DNA from: Azolla caroliniana
Taxonomy: Eukaryota; Polypodiophyta
Assembly (NCBI GenBank): GCA_043228905.1
Contig: JBHGNT010000002.1
Span: 22,072,001 to 22,136,000, forward strand
Direction of reading: 5' to 3'
DNA length: 64,000 nucleotides
Part shown: piece after piece, positions 9,252-21,463 of the stretch
Numbering within the stretch: position 1 is the first letter of the stretch
Layout of the letters: every line of letters begins with the position of its first letter
Translations under genes and position numbers: made by a program
The notes under the pieces: generated by a model
Told to the model about the DNA's origin: nothing
What the model saw: the letters and a program-made list of their open reading frames with translations, nothing else
The model's database searches: none

Positions 9252-12200
9252 TTACCTGCCTTTCCGGTTTCTGTTTCAGTTCTCCTCCTTAGGTGCGGCA
9301 TGTCAAGATGTTGAAGACCAAGCACCTCCGAAAAATGTTTCAACTTGTCGATTCTGAATGCCGTGGTGAAGATGTCGGCAACCTGTTGATCCGTTCGGAC
9401 ATACCGGAGTTCGACTTCACCGTTGAGGACCCGCTCACGCACAAAGTGATAATGCACTTCTATGTGCTTCGTCTGACAATGGAACATGAGGTTCTTGACC
9501 AACTGCATGTTGCTCATGTTGTCGCAGTGAATCCAGATCGGAGTCGGTACTTTGATCCGGAGTTCTTGCAACAACTGCCGAACCCATATGGCTTCACAGG
9601 TGGCGATGGTAGCGGCCCGATACTTAGCCTTAGTGCTTGATAGAGCAACAGTCCACTGCTTTTTGCTGCTCCACGCAATAGTTGCGCTACCTAGAGAAAA
9701 TGAAAAACCGAAAGTGGACCAATGATCCGATTTGTAAAGAATCTAAATCTAATAGAGTTGAGTATTCAGAAGCATAGTGTGTGTGTGAGAGAGAAAGAGT
9801 GTATAAGCAAAAGAAGGATTAGAGAGAATAACCAGAAAATAAGAACACACACAATAGGGGGATGACAACTTATGCACTTAAGAGAGCTATATTAATTAAC
9901 TAAAGATCATCAACGAAACAGAATGGGAAAAGGGGGTTTTATATATAAGTCCTAAAGGGACTGCCACATTAAATGTGTTGGTGGAATCTAATCAAGATAT
10001 CCACTTTAGTACGATTTTGTCATAGGAATATCTAATATTCTTTGACCACATTAACACTTGATAACTACACGGATTACAATCAAGTGTGCTCACACACTTT
10101 TTCACACATCGTCCTTTTCTTCATAAGCACATGTTCACACAAGTTGAGCTTGATTCTCAACACGATGCATCACCGGCCCAATCGACGTCTGTATATGCGA
10201 CTAGCTTTTTGGTTATGTTGTGTCGATATAACAGTCCCCAGTCCTTAGTGCCGCTAACATACCTCTATATGCGGTGTGCGCAATGAAGGTGCTCCTCGGT
10301 TGGCTTCTGCATGTATTGACTTATCATCCCAACAGGATAGCTGATGTCGGGTCGGGTGATTGTTAAATAGATAAGGCCTAGACAATTTGTCAAAACCGTC
10401 TCTTGTTGCAAGCCGGTCCGGAGTCGGGATGAAGCTTCAGGTCCCGGTCTAGGGGTGTGGACATTGGTCAGCAATCGTTCATGCCGAACTTGTACAGCAT
10501 ATTCAACACATAATGTCATTGAGACAACAATATGCCGTCGGGAGTGTGGATCACTTCGATCTCGAGGAAGTAATGAAGGTGCCCAAAGTCCTTCATTTCA
10601 AATGCATCCAACAGTTGGGACTTCACTTGGCCAATTTCAACGAGTCTGGATCCAGTGATAACTAGATCATCTACATATAATAGGATACATATCAGACCAT
10701 CCGGATATTTCCAGATGAACAATGAAGAGTCTAACTTCCAGGCTACAAACCCCATCTTACACAACCGGTGCATGATCTTTGAATTCAAAGCACAGGGAGC
10801 TTGCTTTAGGCCGTAAAGGGACTTTTTCAGTCGACACATTGTTGACGTGTTCATCTCCGACTAAAAGCTACGGGATTGGATCATGTAGACCTGTTCTTCA
10901 AGATCACCTTGAAGAAACACATTCTTCACGTCCATTTGGTGAAGATGCCACCTCCGTACCGTAGCAACTACCAACACCACACGGGCCGTCATCATCTTCG
11001 CTACTGGAGCAAAGGTCTCGTCGTAGTCGATTCTGTGGGTTTGACCATACCCTTTGGTGACTAACTGGGCCTTGTACCGATTGACCAAACCGTCGACATT
11101 GTACTTTACCTTGTATACCCACTTGCAACGGATCAGTTTGGTGCCCGCATCTCTTCCTCCATCGCGGCACACCAATGTGCGTCCTTTGCCGCTTCTGCGT
11201 AGCCATCCGGCTCATGCACTTCCGCCACTTTCGTGATGTACACATAGTGATGTGCCATGTACTCATTTTATACGTACCTCTTTATAGGGTTCTTCTGGCG
11301 GGTGGATCGGCGTAACTTCTCCTTAGCCGATTTCAAGGCCCTCTTGGCTAACTTGGACTTTGTCTCCGAAGTTCCATCTTCGTTTTGTCCGGAGTCGGAT
11401 TCATTCCGATCCGACTCTTCCTTCTTGTTGTCATATTCTGGCATCTTCTTCTTCTCGTTCTCTTTGCGCGTGAACCGTCTCTTAGGTTCCTTGCATGGGG
11501 AAAGCACGACTGAGTCTCCACTACTCGCCAACTGGTCATCGGACTGGTCATTCCGACTCAGTTGTTCGTTCGGCCCGCTTAGCCGGAATGAAATCAGACT
11601 CTCATCTAGAGTACCGAAGTCTTCTTCTTCTACTACTACTTGTATTGTTTCTGGCTCATAGGCCTCATCTTCCGAAATCGGGTCGGAGTTGGAGGTCAGA
11701 ATCGGTAGAGAGTACCATGATGCCGACTCATCAAATTCGACATCTCGGCTCACTCGAACTTGTGTTGTTCGGGGGTTATAGCACTTATAACCCTTTTGCT
11801 CATGTGAGTAGCCAACGAGGATACACTTCTCTGACTTCATGTCCAGCTTTCTCCGCTTCTCATCCGGTACATGGATATAGGCTATGCTACCGAATACAGT
11901 TTTTGCCCGAAATACAGTTCATGTGCTGACACCTTGTCTCCAATCCAGTTTTGGATGTAGACGGCCGTCCAGACCGCTTCAGCCCAATAGAACTTGGGCA
12001 TACTCTTCTCTTCTGGAATTGCCCGTGTCGCCTCCATAATTGACCGGTTCTTCCTTTCGGCCACACCATTTTATTTCGGTGTGTATCGGCAACAGAATTC
12101 CCTCCGAATTCCTTTTTGCTCCAGATAAATGTTGAATTGGCTGGAAAAATATTCTTTTCCACCATTCGACCACAAGCACTTGATCTTCTTCTCCGTTTCC

Positions 12201-13949
12201 CATTCCACAAGACTTTGCAGGTTTCGGAAACAGTCGAAAACTTCGTTTTTCCTTTCGATCACGTAGATCCATGTGTGCCGGCTATAATCGTCGATGAAGG
12301 AGACGAAATATCGGCTCCCACCAAGACTAACGTTCTATGTCGGTCCCCATACATCTGAATGTATCAAGTCAAGCTTGTTATGGTTCCGTTTTCTTTCGGT
12401 GGGGAACGGAAGCCGGTGTTGCTTCCCGAGCTAGCAGGCTTCACAAATTTGGGCGTTCTGACCACTAAATTTCGGCAATCCGAAAACAACCTGTTCGATT
12501 ACAAGTCTTGAAGCCTCTGATAGTTGACGTGGTTGATCCTGTTGTGCCACAAGTTGATATCCGACTCAACCTTCTGTCTTTTGGCAAATAGAGCAGCCCA
12601 GACACCATTAGTGTCGAGGATGAACATCCTTCTGTCTCGGTGCCCTTGCGCGATGACTCGGCCCTCTTCCTCAATGAAGCACCCGAGATGCGTAAACCGC
12701 ACTTGCATTCCCTGGTCAATGATCTGCTCGACTGACACCAGGTTCTTCGTGATTGTCGGGACATGAAGCACGTTCATAAGATTCCCTTGTTGTCTAACAT
12801 GACTCAAGGGAACTTCTTCGACATGCACTATCGGGTGAGGAGTGTCATCTCCGGTTTCGATAACTCCCGGTTGCTCCGTCTTTTCCAGATACGAGAACCA
12901 CTGTTTATGGCTTGTTTGACGCTCCGGAGTCAACGTACCACACTTCCTTTGATCCGGAAGTGGTCTTCTTCATCGAGTTTGCCTTGTGCTTCATCACAAA
13001 GGTTGGCCCTTTTCCGGTCTTACCGGTTCTGGATCCTTCTGATCCTTCGGCGTAGTGCGAGTTTTGTCAGTTCCCTTGTTCGGCTTTACCGAATCCGGAT
13101 TTATCTTAATCGGCGTGCTTCTTCTAGCACTCGCTTTCCCGGTGACCTTTCTTGCCACAATACCAGCATTATGTGTCGACCTTCCCTTGCTGGTTCTCGG
13201 CGCCGCTTTGACTCCCCTTGCTTGTGGAGGGTCCGAAACTACTGTCGACACTATCCATGTGCCTCTGATTCTGCTCTTGTTGGCCGCTATTGCGTGCCGA
13301 CCCACCTCATCATCCACGCCCATGGGCTGATCTGCCTCCGTGTACAACATCTGACGATCCGATTAACTGGTCCTCAATCCACTCGCATGGTTCTCTTCAA
13401 CCATCAACATCGATTGCAGGTCGAAGAAGGACGGTGGTTTCTCCTGGGTGCAAATCATTGTCCGGATTGGCCTGTACCGTTGTGCTAGACCACCGAGGCA
13501 AATCTGGACCATCTCGTCTTCTCTACTATCACGTTGATGGAACCGAGTGTGTCACATATCTCCTTTATCTTGGTGGTGTAGTCTTTAACCAACATGTCTT
13601 TGTCGTATGTTGTTGAGCTCTTATCGAAGCTGCAACTTCTGGGCCATTGTGCTTGCCACGAAAATCTTTTTCAGATTCTCCCAAGCTTCTTTCGGCGTTT
13701 TGCATCCCCGATGTAGCCAAGCATCTGGTCCTGCACACAGGACGAAAGGCAATACAATACTCTGTTCGCTCCTTGCTCCCATGCTGAGAAGTCCTTGTGT
13801 TCCGAATCCGGCGCTGCTACATTTGCTCCTTCCATGTAGCTCCAGTATCCGTTCCCCAATAGGTATTGGAGCATTTTATAAGACCATGACACATAGTTGC
13901 TCCGGTCGAGCTTTTCTGTAGGAAGCGAGCTCACCATACTTCTGTCCAT
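9252..13949 (-). pseudogene. Copia-2 gag-pol remnants
   Basis: Recognisable pieces in order: gag MEKLDRSNY-type start (13949), zinc knuckle CWYCGKKGHRESEC near 13128-13172 followed at once by TAG, protease VWYVDSGAS near 12930-12960, pre-integrase (to 12499), integrase with RYTPK-stop-NGVAERKN near 12065-12080, the FDESASWYSLP linker (11840-11268), RT (11175-10516, YVDDLVITG) and RNase H (9720-9252). Frameshifts occur near 13670, 12480 and 11270. About 50 bases of the RT start are deleted relative to Copia-1. No functional product is possible. Confidence 0.9.
9733..10162 (-). repeat. solo LTR of the Copia-3 family inside Copia-2
   Basis: 430 bases bounded by TG and CA, closely similar along its length to the Copia-3 5' LTR at 38909-39326. 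It is flanked by CGATT (9728-9732) and CGATG (10163-10167), a 5-base target duplication with one later change. Removing it rejoins Copia-2 RNase H sequence seen uninterrupted in Copia-1. It therefore arose by insertion and then LTR-LTR recombination. On the minus strand TATATATAA near 9940-9950 is a candidate TATA element. Confidence 0.88.
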
Positions 13950-14036
13950 ATCTTCCTTCTTTCTTCCGTTCTTTACCGATGATTAGGGTTTGTCTATTTC
14001 GAGCGTTTGTCAGTAGTAGAGGTTCTCAACCCTCGC

Positions 14037-14048
14037 GCTCTAATACCA
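14037..14048 (-). other. Copia-2 primer-binding site
   Basis: Minus strand TGGTATTAGAGC, one mismatch to the initiator tRNA-Met complement, abutting the LTR at 14049. Confidence 0.8.
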
Positions 14049-14450
14049 TGTAATGAATCGCATGCAGAAGTTTTATAGACAAATCGGCTCAACCGGATAA
14101 CAACACTAAATAGAAATGAAGATTTAATGGAAGCTTGAGAATACACATTACATGGGAGAGACAAAGAGAACAGAACAACATAAGCTTCATTCAAAATAAT
14201 AACACTCTGTGTATACAAATGTTCTATTGAACACTTTTTATACCAATCCTTAAAAGGACTGACAGAAGTATTAACAAGTACTTCAATGCTCATACGAGCG
14301 GCTGACATTAACTCCAAGGAATATGCCTATGTACTCTACCGGCCTACCAGTTACAATTCGATCCGTCTCTCCGATTTGGCTCTTGGTTCCGGATACCGAT
14401 CCGGCTCTTATTCAGCCAATCCGGATCCGGTTGAGCCTCTCTACTCAACA
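14049..14450 (-). repeat. Copia-2 5' LTR
   Basis: 402 bases, TG...CA, sharing short blocks with the Copia-1 LTR (for example GGACTGACAGAAGTA and AGTACTTCAATGCTCA). A minus-strand TATAAAAA lies at 14235-14242. There is no second copy in the window. Confidence 0.82.
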
Positions 14451-16750
14451 ATCCTCTCGACCTCTTTAAACCTTGACGTTTGATCCTTACAATTTGTAGA
14501 AGGTTGGAATCTACTACTCCCACATATCTCTTACCTTTGCATGTACCATTATATCAAGGTCCCTCCAATGCAAGTGGTGGAGATATTCTCCTTATTAATG
14601 CATGCATCGACTAATTCTTCGTCTCAAGGTAGTGTATTTGATAAATTGCCAATGTCTATCCATAACATTGGTAGTGTCATCGTGTCCATAATTAGTCGAT
14701 AGATTCCTCCAATCCTCCAAACACAAGCCAATCCACACCATCCTCCTTCTATATACTCACAAAGTCCGGGTTTGTCTAAGTATTCTTGCATCACCTCCCC
14801 ACACATAGCATTGAGGGCAGATTCCATAATGCAATGCATCAATTGGCATATTCATTGATAGAGGTGGTTTCTTTAGCATTACCTATTGTTGAGATATCAA
14901 GCTCAACTAAGTTTAGCATTTTAGTTAACCACGTACCTTCGTAGTTACCTAGATAGAATCTAGTTAGTGTGTTGACTTGAAACCCTTAAATAGGACCTTG
15001 TACTTAGTGCGATACATTCTAGATCCTCCACTCCCAAGTACATTTAATATATGACTTACATCCTTGTACCTATATTCTCCTCGCGCATGTGCATCCTTGC
15101 ACATGAGATCTATATATACCTCATTGTGGGTATTTTTTGTAATTTTATGATGCTTATTAATATAGAGAAAGGTTATCTAGCTATACTCTTGTTAATCATC
15201 CCCCATTTATCTTATTGTTTAACTGTAACTTCCTCTCTCTCTTCCTCTCACACACATATCACATAATCTTCCGTTCGATGGCTAGATGACTAAACTACAC
15301 CAACAACAATTAAAGGAATAGCCAATGCTTTGAAATATGGGGAATATCAAAATCTATTAAAACATGCCAAGGTTGTATAAGATTTGGTAGTCTTTACCAA
15401 TGATCTCATGAAGGATTTTAACCTAGATCTTTTAGTCAAATGTTAAAGGTGAACGATGCAATAAGGCATTATTATAACTTTGTGATTGAGTGACACTCTC
15501 ATCACACCTTTGAATAACAAATTGATCCTGTATATCGCATAAATAGTAGAGGGCATCTTTACCATGGAATAAAGATATTATCAATGATTGGTACTTCATG
15601 AGATCTGTCAAATTTTTGGCTTCGAGATTGAAGTTTGAGAGGTCTTTGAGGAGCATCCCAATAATTGCTAGTAGTTATAAATTCCACTTCTATTTTATTT
15701 ATACACAAGCTACATCAATTACTTCATAAAATTATATTTCTTTTATTTTCTTTGGTTGCAAGCATCTTGAGACCCCCTTATTTTGCGACATGCAAATATA
15801 CATCACTGAAATACATGCACAAGCATGAGAAAGCACAAGACATATAACGCATGTAAATACACAAACAACAAAATGAGATGCATAGAACGTCCACAAACAT
15901 AGGACACAAAACAATATGATACAACTTAGCGACAACAAGAAATAATAGGAAAAACTTCTTGGGGTTTTAAATTACGACTTAAGCAAAAACTATAAACACT
16001 TCAATTCTCATGATTCTTTGGGAACATGCTTTGGCTTGAAAATTGTGAACAATACACGATCTATGCATGGACAAGAGAAAATCATGCATGGTACAACATG
16101 GAAAACTGTTTGTAAGAAAAGATCTACAAAATTCAAAGAAAGTTTTCTCAAAACATCTCCCAAGGATATAGAATCCAAGTAATCAATGGGTAAGGTTTAC
16201 CTAATTACTTTACTCCGTCTTTTATTCTTTTTTCCAAGAAAGATACTACATTAGTATTAAGGAGCAACCTAAGTCTATACATGAAATATGTATATATACG
16301 TAATAAGTTCTAATTGTCGGCTTAAATAAATACTTTGGTGTAGAGTAGAACCACTTCAACTAGCCAAGCCAAAAATCTGCCTATAAAATATTCCTTTATC
16401 CCATATGGCATGAAACCTCAATCATTTTGTATGCTCATTGTGTCTTACCTTTTATGTTATCCCAAGAACCTTTGAGATTCTTACAATCTAGGTTCAAATC
16501 CCAATAATTAATCGAGTAGGTCTTTCATTCACATTTTGAAATACCTTCCAAATACTGATCTACTTACCAATTGCCATATTTCAAGTTTTACTAGACCCTA
16601 TTTGTTGGTTGATGGGTATAATTGTTATTTGGATTAGACCATGTCTCATAGAAAGAGCATCTACAATATCCTCTACTTATATAACATTGGTTGATCACAT
16701 ACCACCACCCATAATACTACCCCCCATGTATACACTGCTCAAGGATATAT
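14451..16750. other. non-coding stretch, possible decayed repeats
   Basis: No gene recognised. The minus strand has two short open stretches without identifiable family: 14842-14624 (rich in Cys, Trp and Met) and 15656-15432. A segment at about 14884-15261 starts TGTTGAG, has a TATATATA at about 15108-15116 and ends in a CT-rich leader and CA. It could be a solo LTR, but no target duplication is visible. Confidence 0.3.
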
Positions 16751-16759
16751 TGGTATAAA

Positions 16760-17060
16760 CAACGTTATGATTCTTTTCCATATTTCCATCACAAAATCCC
16801 AACTACGCAAACAATTCTTAACCATCTCCGTTAGATTCGCACAAAAAGGACACATATTATCTACATTCGCCCCTATTCCCCAAACATTAACTCGTATAGC
16901 TCCATGGAAACCAAACAATTTTCCTACTCATTTTTATAGCCCACAACAATTTCAAAAATTTATCGAGTTGTGGTTGAGAAAGTCCATTCCGTCTCTAGAA
17001 AGCATTGGCAACCGGTTCCTTCCATGACCTAGCACCTAATATTTTCCTACAAATCTTCAG
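16760..17060 (-). pseudogene. LINE zinc-binding domain remnant
   Basis: Minus-strand translation near 16945-16760 gives FHGAIRVNVW, then GANVDNMCPFC and later DFVMEIW. This is the pattern of the zf-RVT domain that follows reverse transcriptase in plant L1-type LINEs (spaced CPxC, then E and W residues). The usual H...C half is eroded. Upstream sequence to about 17060 reads GARSWKEPVANAF and then a stop. It is old and non-functional. Confidence 0.5.
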
Positions 17061-18640
17061 AAAATATTAGAAAAAAAAGCTAATGCCCTATTTGATCTTG
17101 AACCAATATTTCCAAATAAAGTTCTCTCTAGGATCCCAAGTTAATATAGACACTAGTCTCCTTTCCATAATCCAAAACCAAGTTTGATCCACCATTTGCT
17201 ACCACCCTCACTTCTTTATGCAAACAAAAACTAAACAAATCAGCTTCCATATGTGTGAAAGTTAACCTACCATCACCACGTAGTTTGAAAGTCTTGAGCA
17301 ATTCAATTTTGGCATATAATTAAAAAAACATAACTTTATAAAAAAGTGATCATTTACATGATATCATCTCATGGATTGTTATGGTTGACTACCAGTGCCT
17401 ATAGTTAGTTTCTATGTACAGATGTGAAATTAATAATACTTGGGTATTTCCATTTGGGAAGAAAATGTATAGTGGTTTTGAATGAACACATAATTAAGAA
17501 TGGATGGTGATGGTTTTCAATACTTTTGAGAGTGCGACCGCAATGCCCTTGCATATCTTTATTAAACTCCAATAAAGATTCCCAATCTCATGATTATCTC
17601 CAATGAGTGTATTCTGGATTGGTTGCATGCCCACCTGTGCACACATTACAGAGATGGGTCTACTTCACAATGCCAATGACAAAAATAAACCTTAAAAATG
17701 ATAAAACTAGAATAGACAAGAATAAGGGTGGAATAAACCCATCATGACTTGTATATTACACAAGAAACAAACAAGTATAGAAGGTCTAACATTTCAGGAT
17801 CTACAAGGGATGAGTAAATAGGCAAGCACTAACACACAAAAAGTTCATCATCATCTGTGAATCAAAAGTCATTGGGGAATCTATAAAGCTATGGCATGCA
17901 ATATATTAGGACTAACAAAGGAGCAAAATGGTTCTCGTGGAGCTCAACATCATATTGTGGATAAGATTCTTGTAGAGCTAATATTGCTATTCCATAAATT
18001 GGTACACCAGTAGACAACCTATGTTTAGGAAAATAAGCCAACACTGAAGCACAAATATAGAACCAACGCAACAAGGAATTGGCCAAATAAGTGCAAGCAT
18101 ATTAAGATAAACAAGGGTTAATGCCCAAATAGCAATAGATAATGGGCCTTGGATTAGTGTAGAAGGTGAATCCAATAATTCATCTACTTAGACTTTTAAG
18201 TTTAGGGTGGCTTCATGATCTTCATCAAGCTCTAACCTGTTAGGGTTGTGCGAACACAAGATTATTAATGTCTTGATATGTGCCACATAAATGTTGTAAA
18301 TGTTTTGACAAGGGAATCATAGTAGATGTTGTAAATGTAGAAGATGCTCTCCAACTCATATTGATTTGCCTAACTCATTGAGTAAATGTAACAGACAACC
18401 ATACAAAAAGTAGCATCTTTGGCACTACCAATATTTAGCTATATCCTTGTGAGTTATTTTGTATGGAGTAGCTAAGAAATTTAAATTAGAACCATTATGT
18501 CATGAGTTGTTGTACTCATGTACATGGACATGAAGGAACAGCCTTTGCAACAACACCACATTTCATAATCGTCGTAATGTATACTTGAATGATCCAGGTT
18601 ACTACCCAATATCATAGATTTTAATCATGCACACGAGACT
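17061..18640. other. non-coding stretch
   Basis: No gene recognised. The minus strand at about 18175-17889 has two overlapping short open frames with hydrophobic residues that I cannot assign. Lines near 17170-17330 may be further L1-type LINE debris on the minus strand. Confidence 0.3.
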
Positions 18641-19347
18641 TGTTAGGATTTTGTCCCTCCTAATGGGAGAAGTCGGCAGCCCAATTCTGGTCGGTCTTTC
18701 TGAATTGAGGGTCGACTGAAGTGTAGATCTTTGGGATCAAAGAGTCAGATCGACCAGTTGGCCGACTTGAGAAGAGGTCGAAAATAGAACCGACTAGTCG
18801 GACCGACCGGGTGGTCGAAGACAAGGTAGACTAGTCGGATCGACCGAATAATCGACAATAGGAGTCGGCTAGTCAGATCGACTAAATTCTCGACTTGTGG
18901 GTCCGACAGTCAAGTCGACCAGTCGGTCTATTAATTATTATTATATTATAATATCTTATTCACACACACACACACATATATATGGAGCTAGGGAAAATGA
19001 GGTATCATTATTGCTGTGTGCAAAAGTTGTCGGTGTGTGCCACCGCACGTGCAGAGGAGTGCAGAGGAGTGAGCAAGACACAGAGAGGAGAGGAAGAGTG
19101 TGAGGGTAGGTAGAGTTTAATGGAACTTGCCCAAACCCTAGAAAAGGGATTCTCTGAGATCTGAGTTTTATATATAGAAAGCTTGAGAGCTTTATAACCT
19201 GCCTTTTGTACTCTTGAATCATAGTGAAACTTTGCTGCCCCATGGTTTTCCCCGTTTTAGGATTTCCGCGTAAATCTTCTGTGCTTTAAGTTTCTGGTTT
19301 GCATTTCAGTTTGTTTTTCCTATTCACCTTTGGTCATAAACATAACA
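18641..19347 (+). repeat. Copia-4 5' LTR
   Basis: 707 bases from TGTTAGGATT to ACATAACA, ending three bases before a perfect initiator tRNA-Met primer site. Its 5' part (18670-18930) is built of GTCG/CGAC-rich direct repeats such as GACTAGTCGGA. These are followed by a CA/TA microsatellite (about 18961-18982) and a TATATATAG at about 19171-19179. No second LTR is found. Confidence 0.82.
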
Positions 19348-19350
19348 AAC

Positions 19351-19362
19351 TGGTATCAGAGC
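19351..19362 (+). other. Copia-4 primer-binding site (perfect)
   Basis: TGGTATCAGAGC, the exact complement of the plant initiator tRNA-Met 3' end, immediately after the LTR. Confidence 0.88.
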
Positions 19363-19420
19363 TTAAGGTGCTAGATGGAATGAGGTGTGAGTGGATTTCT
19401 AGGAATGATAGAAGATCAAG

Positions 19421-19468
19421 ATGGAGGATCTTCTAGTAATCAGAGACCTATACGAGCCTATAGATAGG
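19421..19468 (+). pseudogene. Copia-4 gag start, cut by a LINE
   Basis: An ATG at 19421 opens MEDLLVIRDLYEPIDR, a typical copia gag N-terminus. It is lost after 16 codons where the GAAA tail of a minus-strand LINE begins. The rest of gag does not resume on the other side. Confidence 0.6.
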
Positions 19469-20175
19469 AAAGAAAGATATATTAACGTCTTTTAAGAGGC
19501 CAAAATGGCCTATAAGACCAAATAAGAGATCACATCTTAAGTGTTGTCTCGTCTTTGAGAACAAATCAAAATAAAATAAATATTACACAGTAAATATAAA
19601 AGTAAATAACATGAAAAGAAAAGAAATGAGGGAATCTGGTTTTTGGCACATGTGAGATCCTCAAGTTAGGTATATCATAGCTTTTGTCTTCGAAAGATCT
19701 CTAGCATAGGTCGATCTAGAATGGAAATGTCTCCGAAGCGAGGGAAGCACCTACAATGGCGGGAGATAATGGCTTTTATCTATCGATGACAAGGGTGTCG
19801 AGGTTGTGGTCCATGGGGCCGAGGCCTACATGCACGGCAAATTGCCATTGCCCGATCAATTGTAACCCCTTTGTTATGTCCTGGTCTAAAGCCCATTTGT
19901 GTATCCCGGGGTCGACTTCTAGCATTAGGAGGGATGGGGCTAAAGAAAGTTGTGATTGTTCTTTGTGGATGAGCTTGTGTGGTTGTATTCTTCAACAACT
20001 TTTCCCGATGTCTCTTGAGCTCTAGCAAGAAAAGTCCTAGGCATCGTTGGTCCTGATATTTCATTACCTTGCGTAGTGGACCAAAGCCTTGTTTAAAGAG
20101 GCAATGGTATCTCCCTTTGATTTCATAAAAGACACTACAATGACAAACATAGTGTTCTTCAGATTCCACTCCTAC
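19466..20175 (-). mobile_element. LINE-A copy, 5'-truncated
   Basis: The 3' end lies on the left: a GAAAGAAAG tail, then the family signature AAGAGGCCAAAATGGCC, then coding sequence up to about 20175. The minus-strand frame (20173-19780) reads the C-terminal domain of a LINE ORF2 with VESEEHYVCHCSVFYEI, KQGFGPL, FLLELKRHREKLLKN, TTFFSP and RPRPHGP. It has no RT domain, as expected for truncated LINE insertions. It interrupts Copia-4 gag. Confidence 0.8.
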
Positions 20176-20360
20176 AATTGTGTTAGAGTCTGAATGAAAA
20201 ATCCTGAACAGGAAGGCAGTGGCAACCATCAAACAGTGTGTAGACGTAAGTGTTCTACAATATGTGGCTAACGACACAATGGCGCGCTACCAAACTACGC
20301 TACGACCTGTGGCACAAACTTTCGGGCTTGTATTAAAGGAAAAATGCCTACATGTTCTTT

Positions 20361-21190
20361 TCATTTTAATTGGAGAACCAGATGTGTATAGTCATGAAGT
20401 TCAGCATCGGAGAGATGAGAATCACGAATGGTGGCTTGAAGCCACTTGGGATGTGGTGGAAGCTGGTGTGTAGAGGGAGGGGAAACGAGTGGAGTTGAGG
20501 GAGAGGTTTGAATTGTTGGCAAAGTTAAGAGGTTGAGTAGGAGGAGATGGGGGGCTTGAAGGTGAGACATCTTCGTCTAAAATAGGAGATTCCTGCGGAG
20601 CTGGGATTTCAACCGTAAACTCATGTGAAATCCTAGAGTCATCCAGCTTAGACTCCACAAAATGAACATCCCTAGAGATGACTAGGGACTTTGATTCCAA
20701 ATCCCATAACCTATAGGCTTTAGATTGTGTGTTGTAACCAAGAAATTTGCATTTCTTGGTTTTGGACTCAAATTTAGTCCTTTTATGATCTCAACTGTGA
20801 ACATAAGCATCACAACAAAGACTTTAAAATGAGATATTGAGGGCTTTACACCTGTAAATGCTTCTACAAGGGTCATTACAGCAACTGCTTTTGTTGGGCA
20901 GCAGTTGATGATATAGACTGTTGTGTTGACAACTTCACTCCAAAACGAGAGAGAAAGATCAGATTGAGATAGCATTGTATGAGCCATCTCTTGGACTGTC
21001 TGGTTCTTCCTTTCCACAACTCCATTTTGTTGAGGAGTATTGGGAGTAGAAAGTTGGCGAGCAATGCCTCATTGAGAGAAGAAATGGTGGAAAGCTTGGG
21101 AGATAAACTCTCTACCATTGTCGGACCTGATCTTTCAAACTTTCTTTGATGTCCCATTCTCCACAACAGCTACCCTCCATGATGTGATAT
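20361..21190 (-). pseudogene. Copia-6 integrase end and linker fragment
   Basis: Minus-strand pieces give SDNGREF, TPQQNGVVERKNQTVQEMA, LSFWSEVVNTTVYIIN and VEAFTGVKPSISHFKVF across two frames, then DVHFVESKLDD and a proline/serine-rich linker ending near 20361. It is a different copia lineage from Copia-1/2/3. Frameshifts and stops are present, with no RT or LTR attached. It lies just downstream (in gene direction) of the last located HAP2-like exon. Confidence 0.8.
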
Positions 21191-21374
21191 CGTATAAACC
21201 AAAAGAGGGTGATCACGGGCTAATTCGAATAAAAAGTTTACAAAATTTTATTATTTTAATCGTTGAGAGATACCTAAAAATGGTTGGGGAAGCATTTGCT
21301 ATAGAATTATAAACATGTTATCATGTTTTACTATTATTATTATTATGTGCTCAAACAAAGTGGGAGAACTTTAC

Positions 21375-21463
21375 CACATATTTTGAAGCATATTGATCAG
21401 CAACGGTGGACATCCACAACATGCGTTGGTCCAATTGATTATGTTCGGCGTCTAACAAGGTAA
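21375..21463 (-). CDS. HAP2: HAP2-like exon (STVADQYASKYV), last one located
   Basis: 89 bases, acceptor CTCTATAG, donor GTG|GTAAAG. It enters with two bases completing a codon, then 29 codons. QRMLWMSTVADQYASKYV parallels RSFKLYPTKDQAAKYIC in domain III. Further C-terminal exons (stem, membrane span) were not found to the left, where a copia fragment begins. Confidence 0.62.

Larger units (their letters stand above)
9252..14450 (-). mobile_element. Copia-2: degraded Ty1/copia element lacking its 3' end
   Basis: A close relative of Copia-1 on the same strand. From 14450 downward: 5' LTR, primer site (14037-14048), gag from 13949, zinc knuckle, protease, integrase, RT and RNase H. The 3' untranslated part and 3' LTR are absent: the RNase H tail stops at 9252 against the chromovirus LTR. 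A solo LTR sits in the RNase H region at 9733-10162. The reading frame is far more broken than Copia-1, suggesting it is older, in line with being host to later insertions. Confidence 0.9.

Noticed and set aside
14884-15261. Solo LTR
   Set aside because: TG/CA ends and a TATA-like run are present, but there is no target duplication and no second copy. Left as a possibility only.
17889-18175. Hydrophobic minus-strand frames as exons of a membrane protein or the HAP2 anchor
   Set aside because: The two frames overlap without splice signals, and no residues match the HAP2 C-terminus or another family I know.
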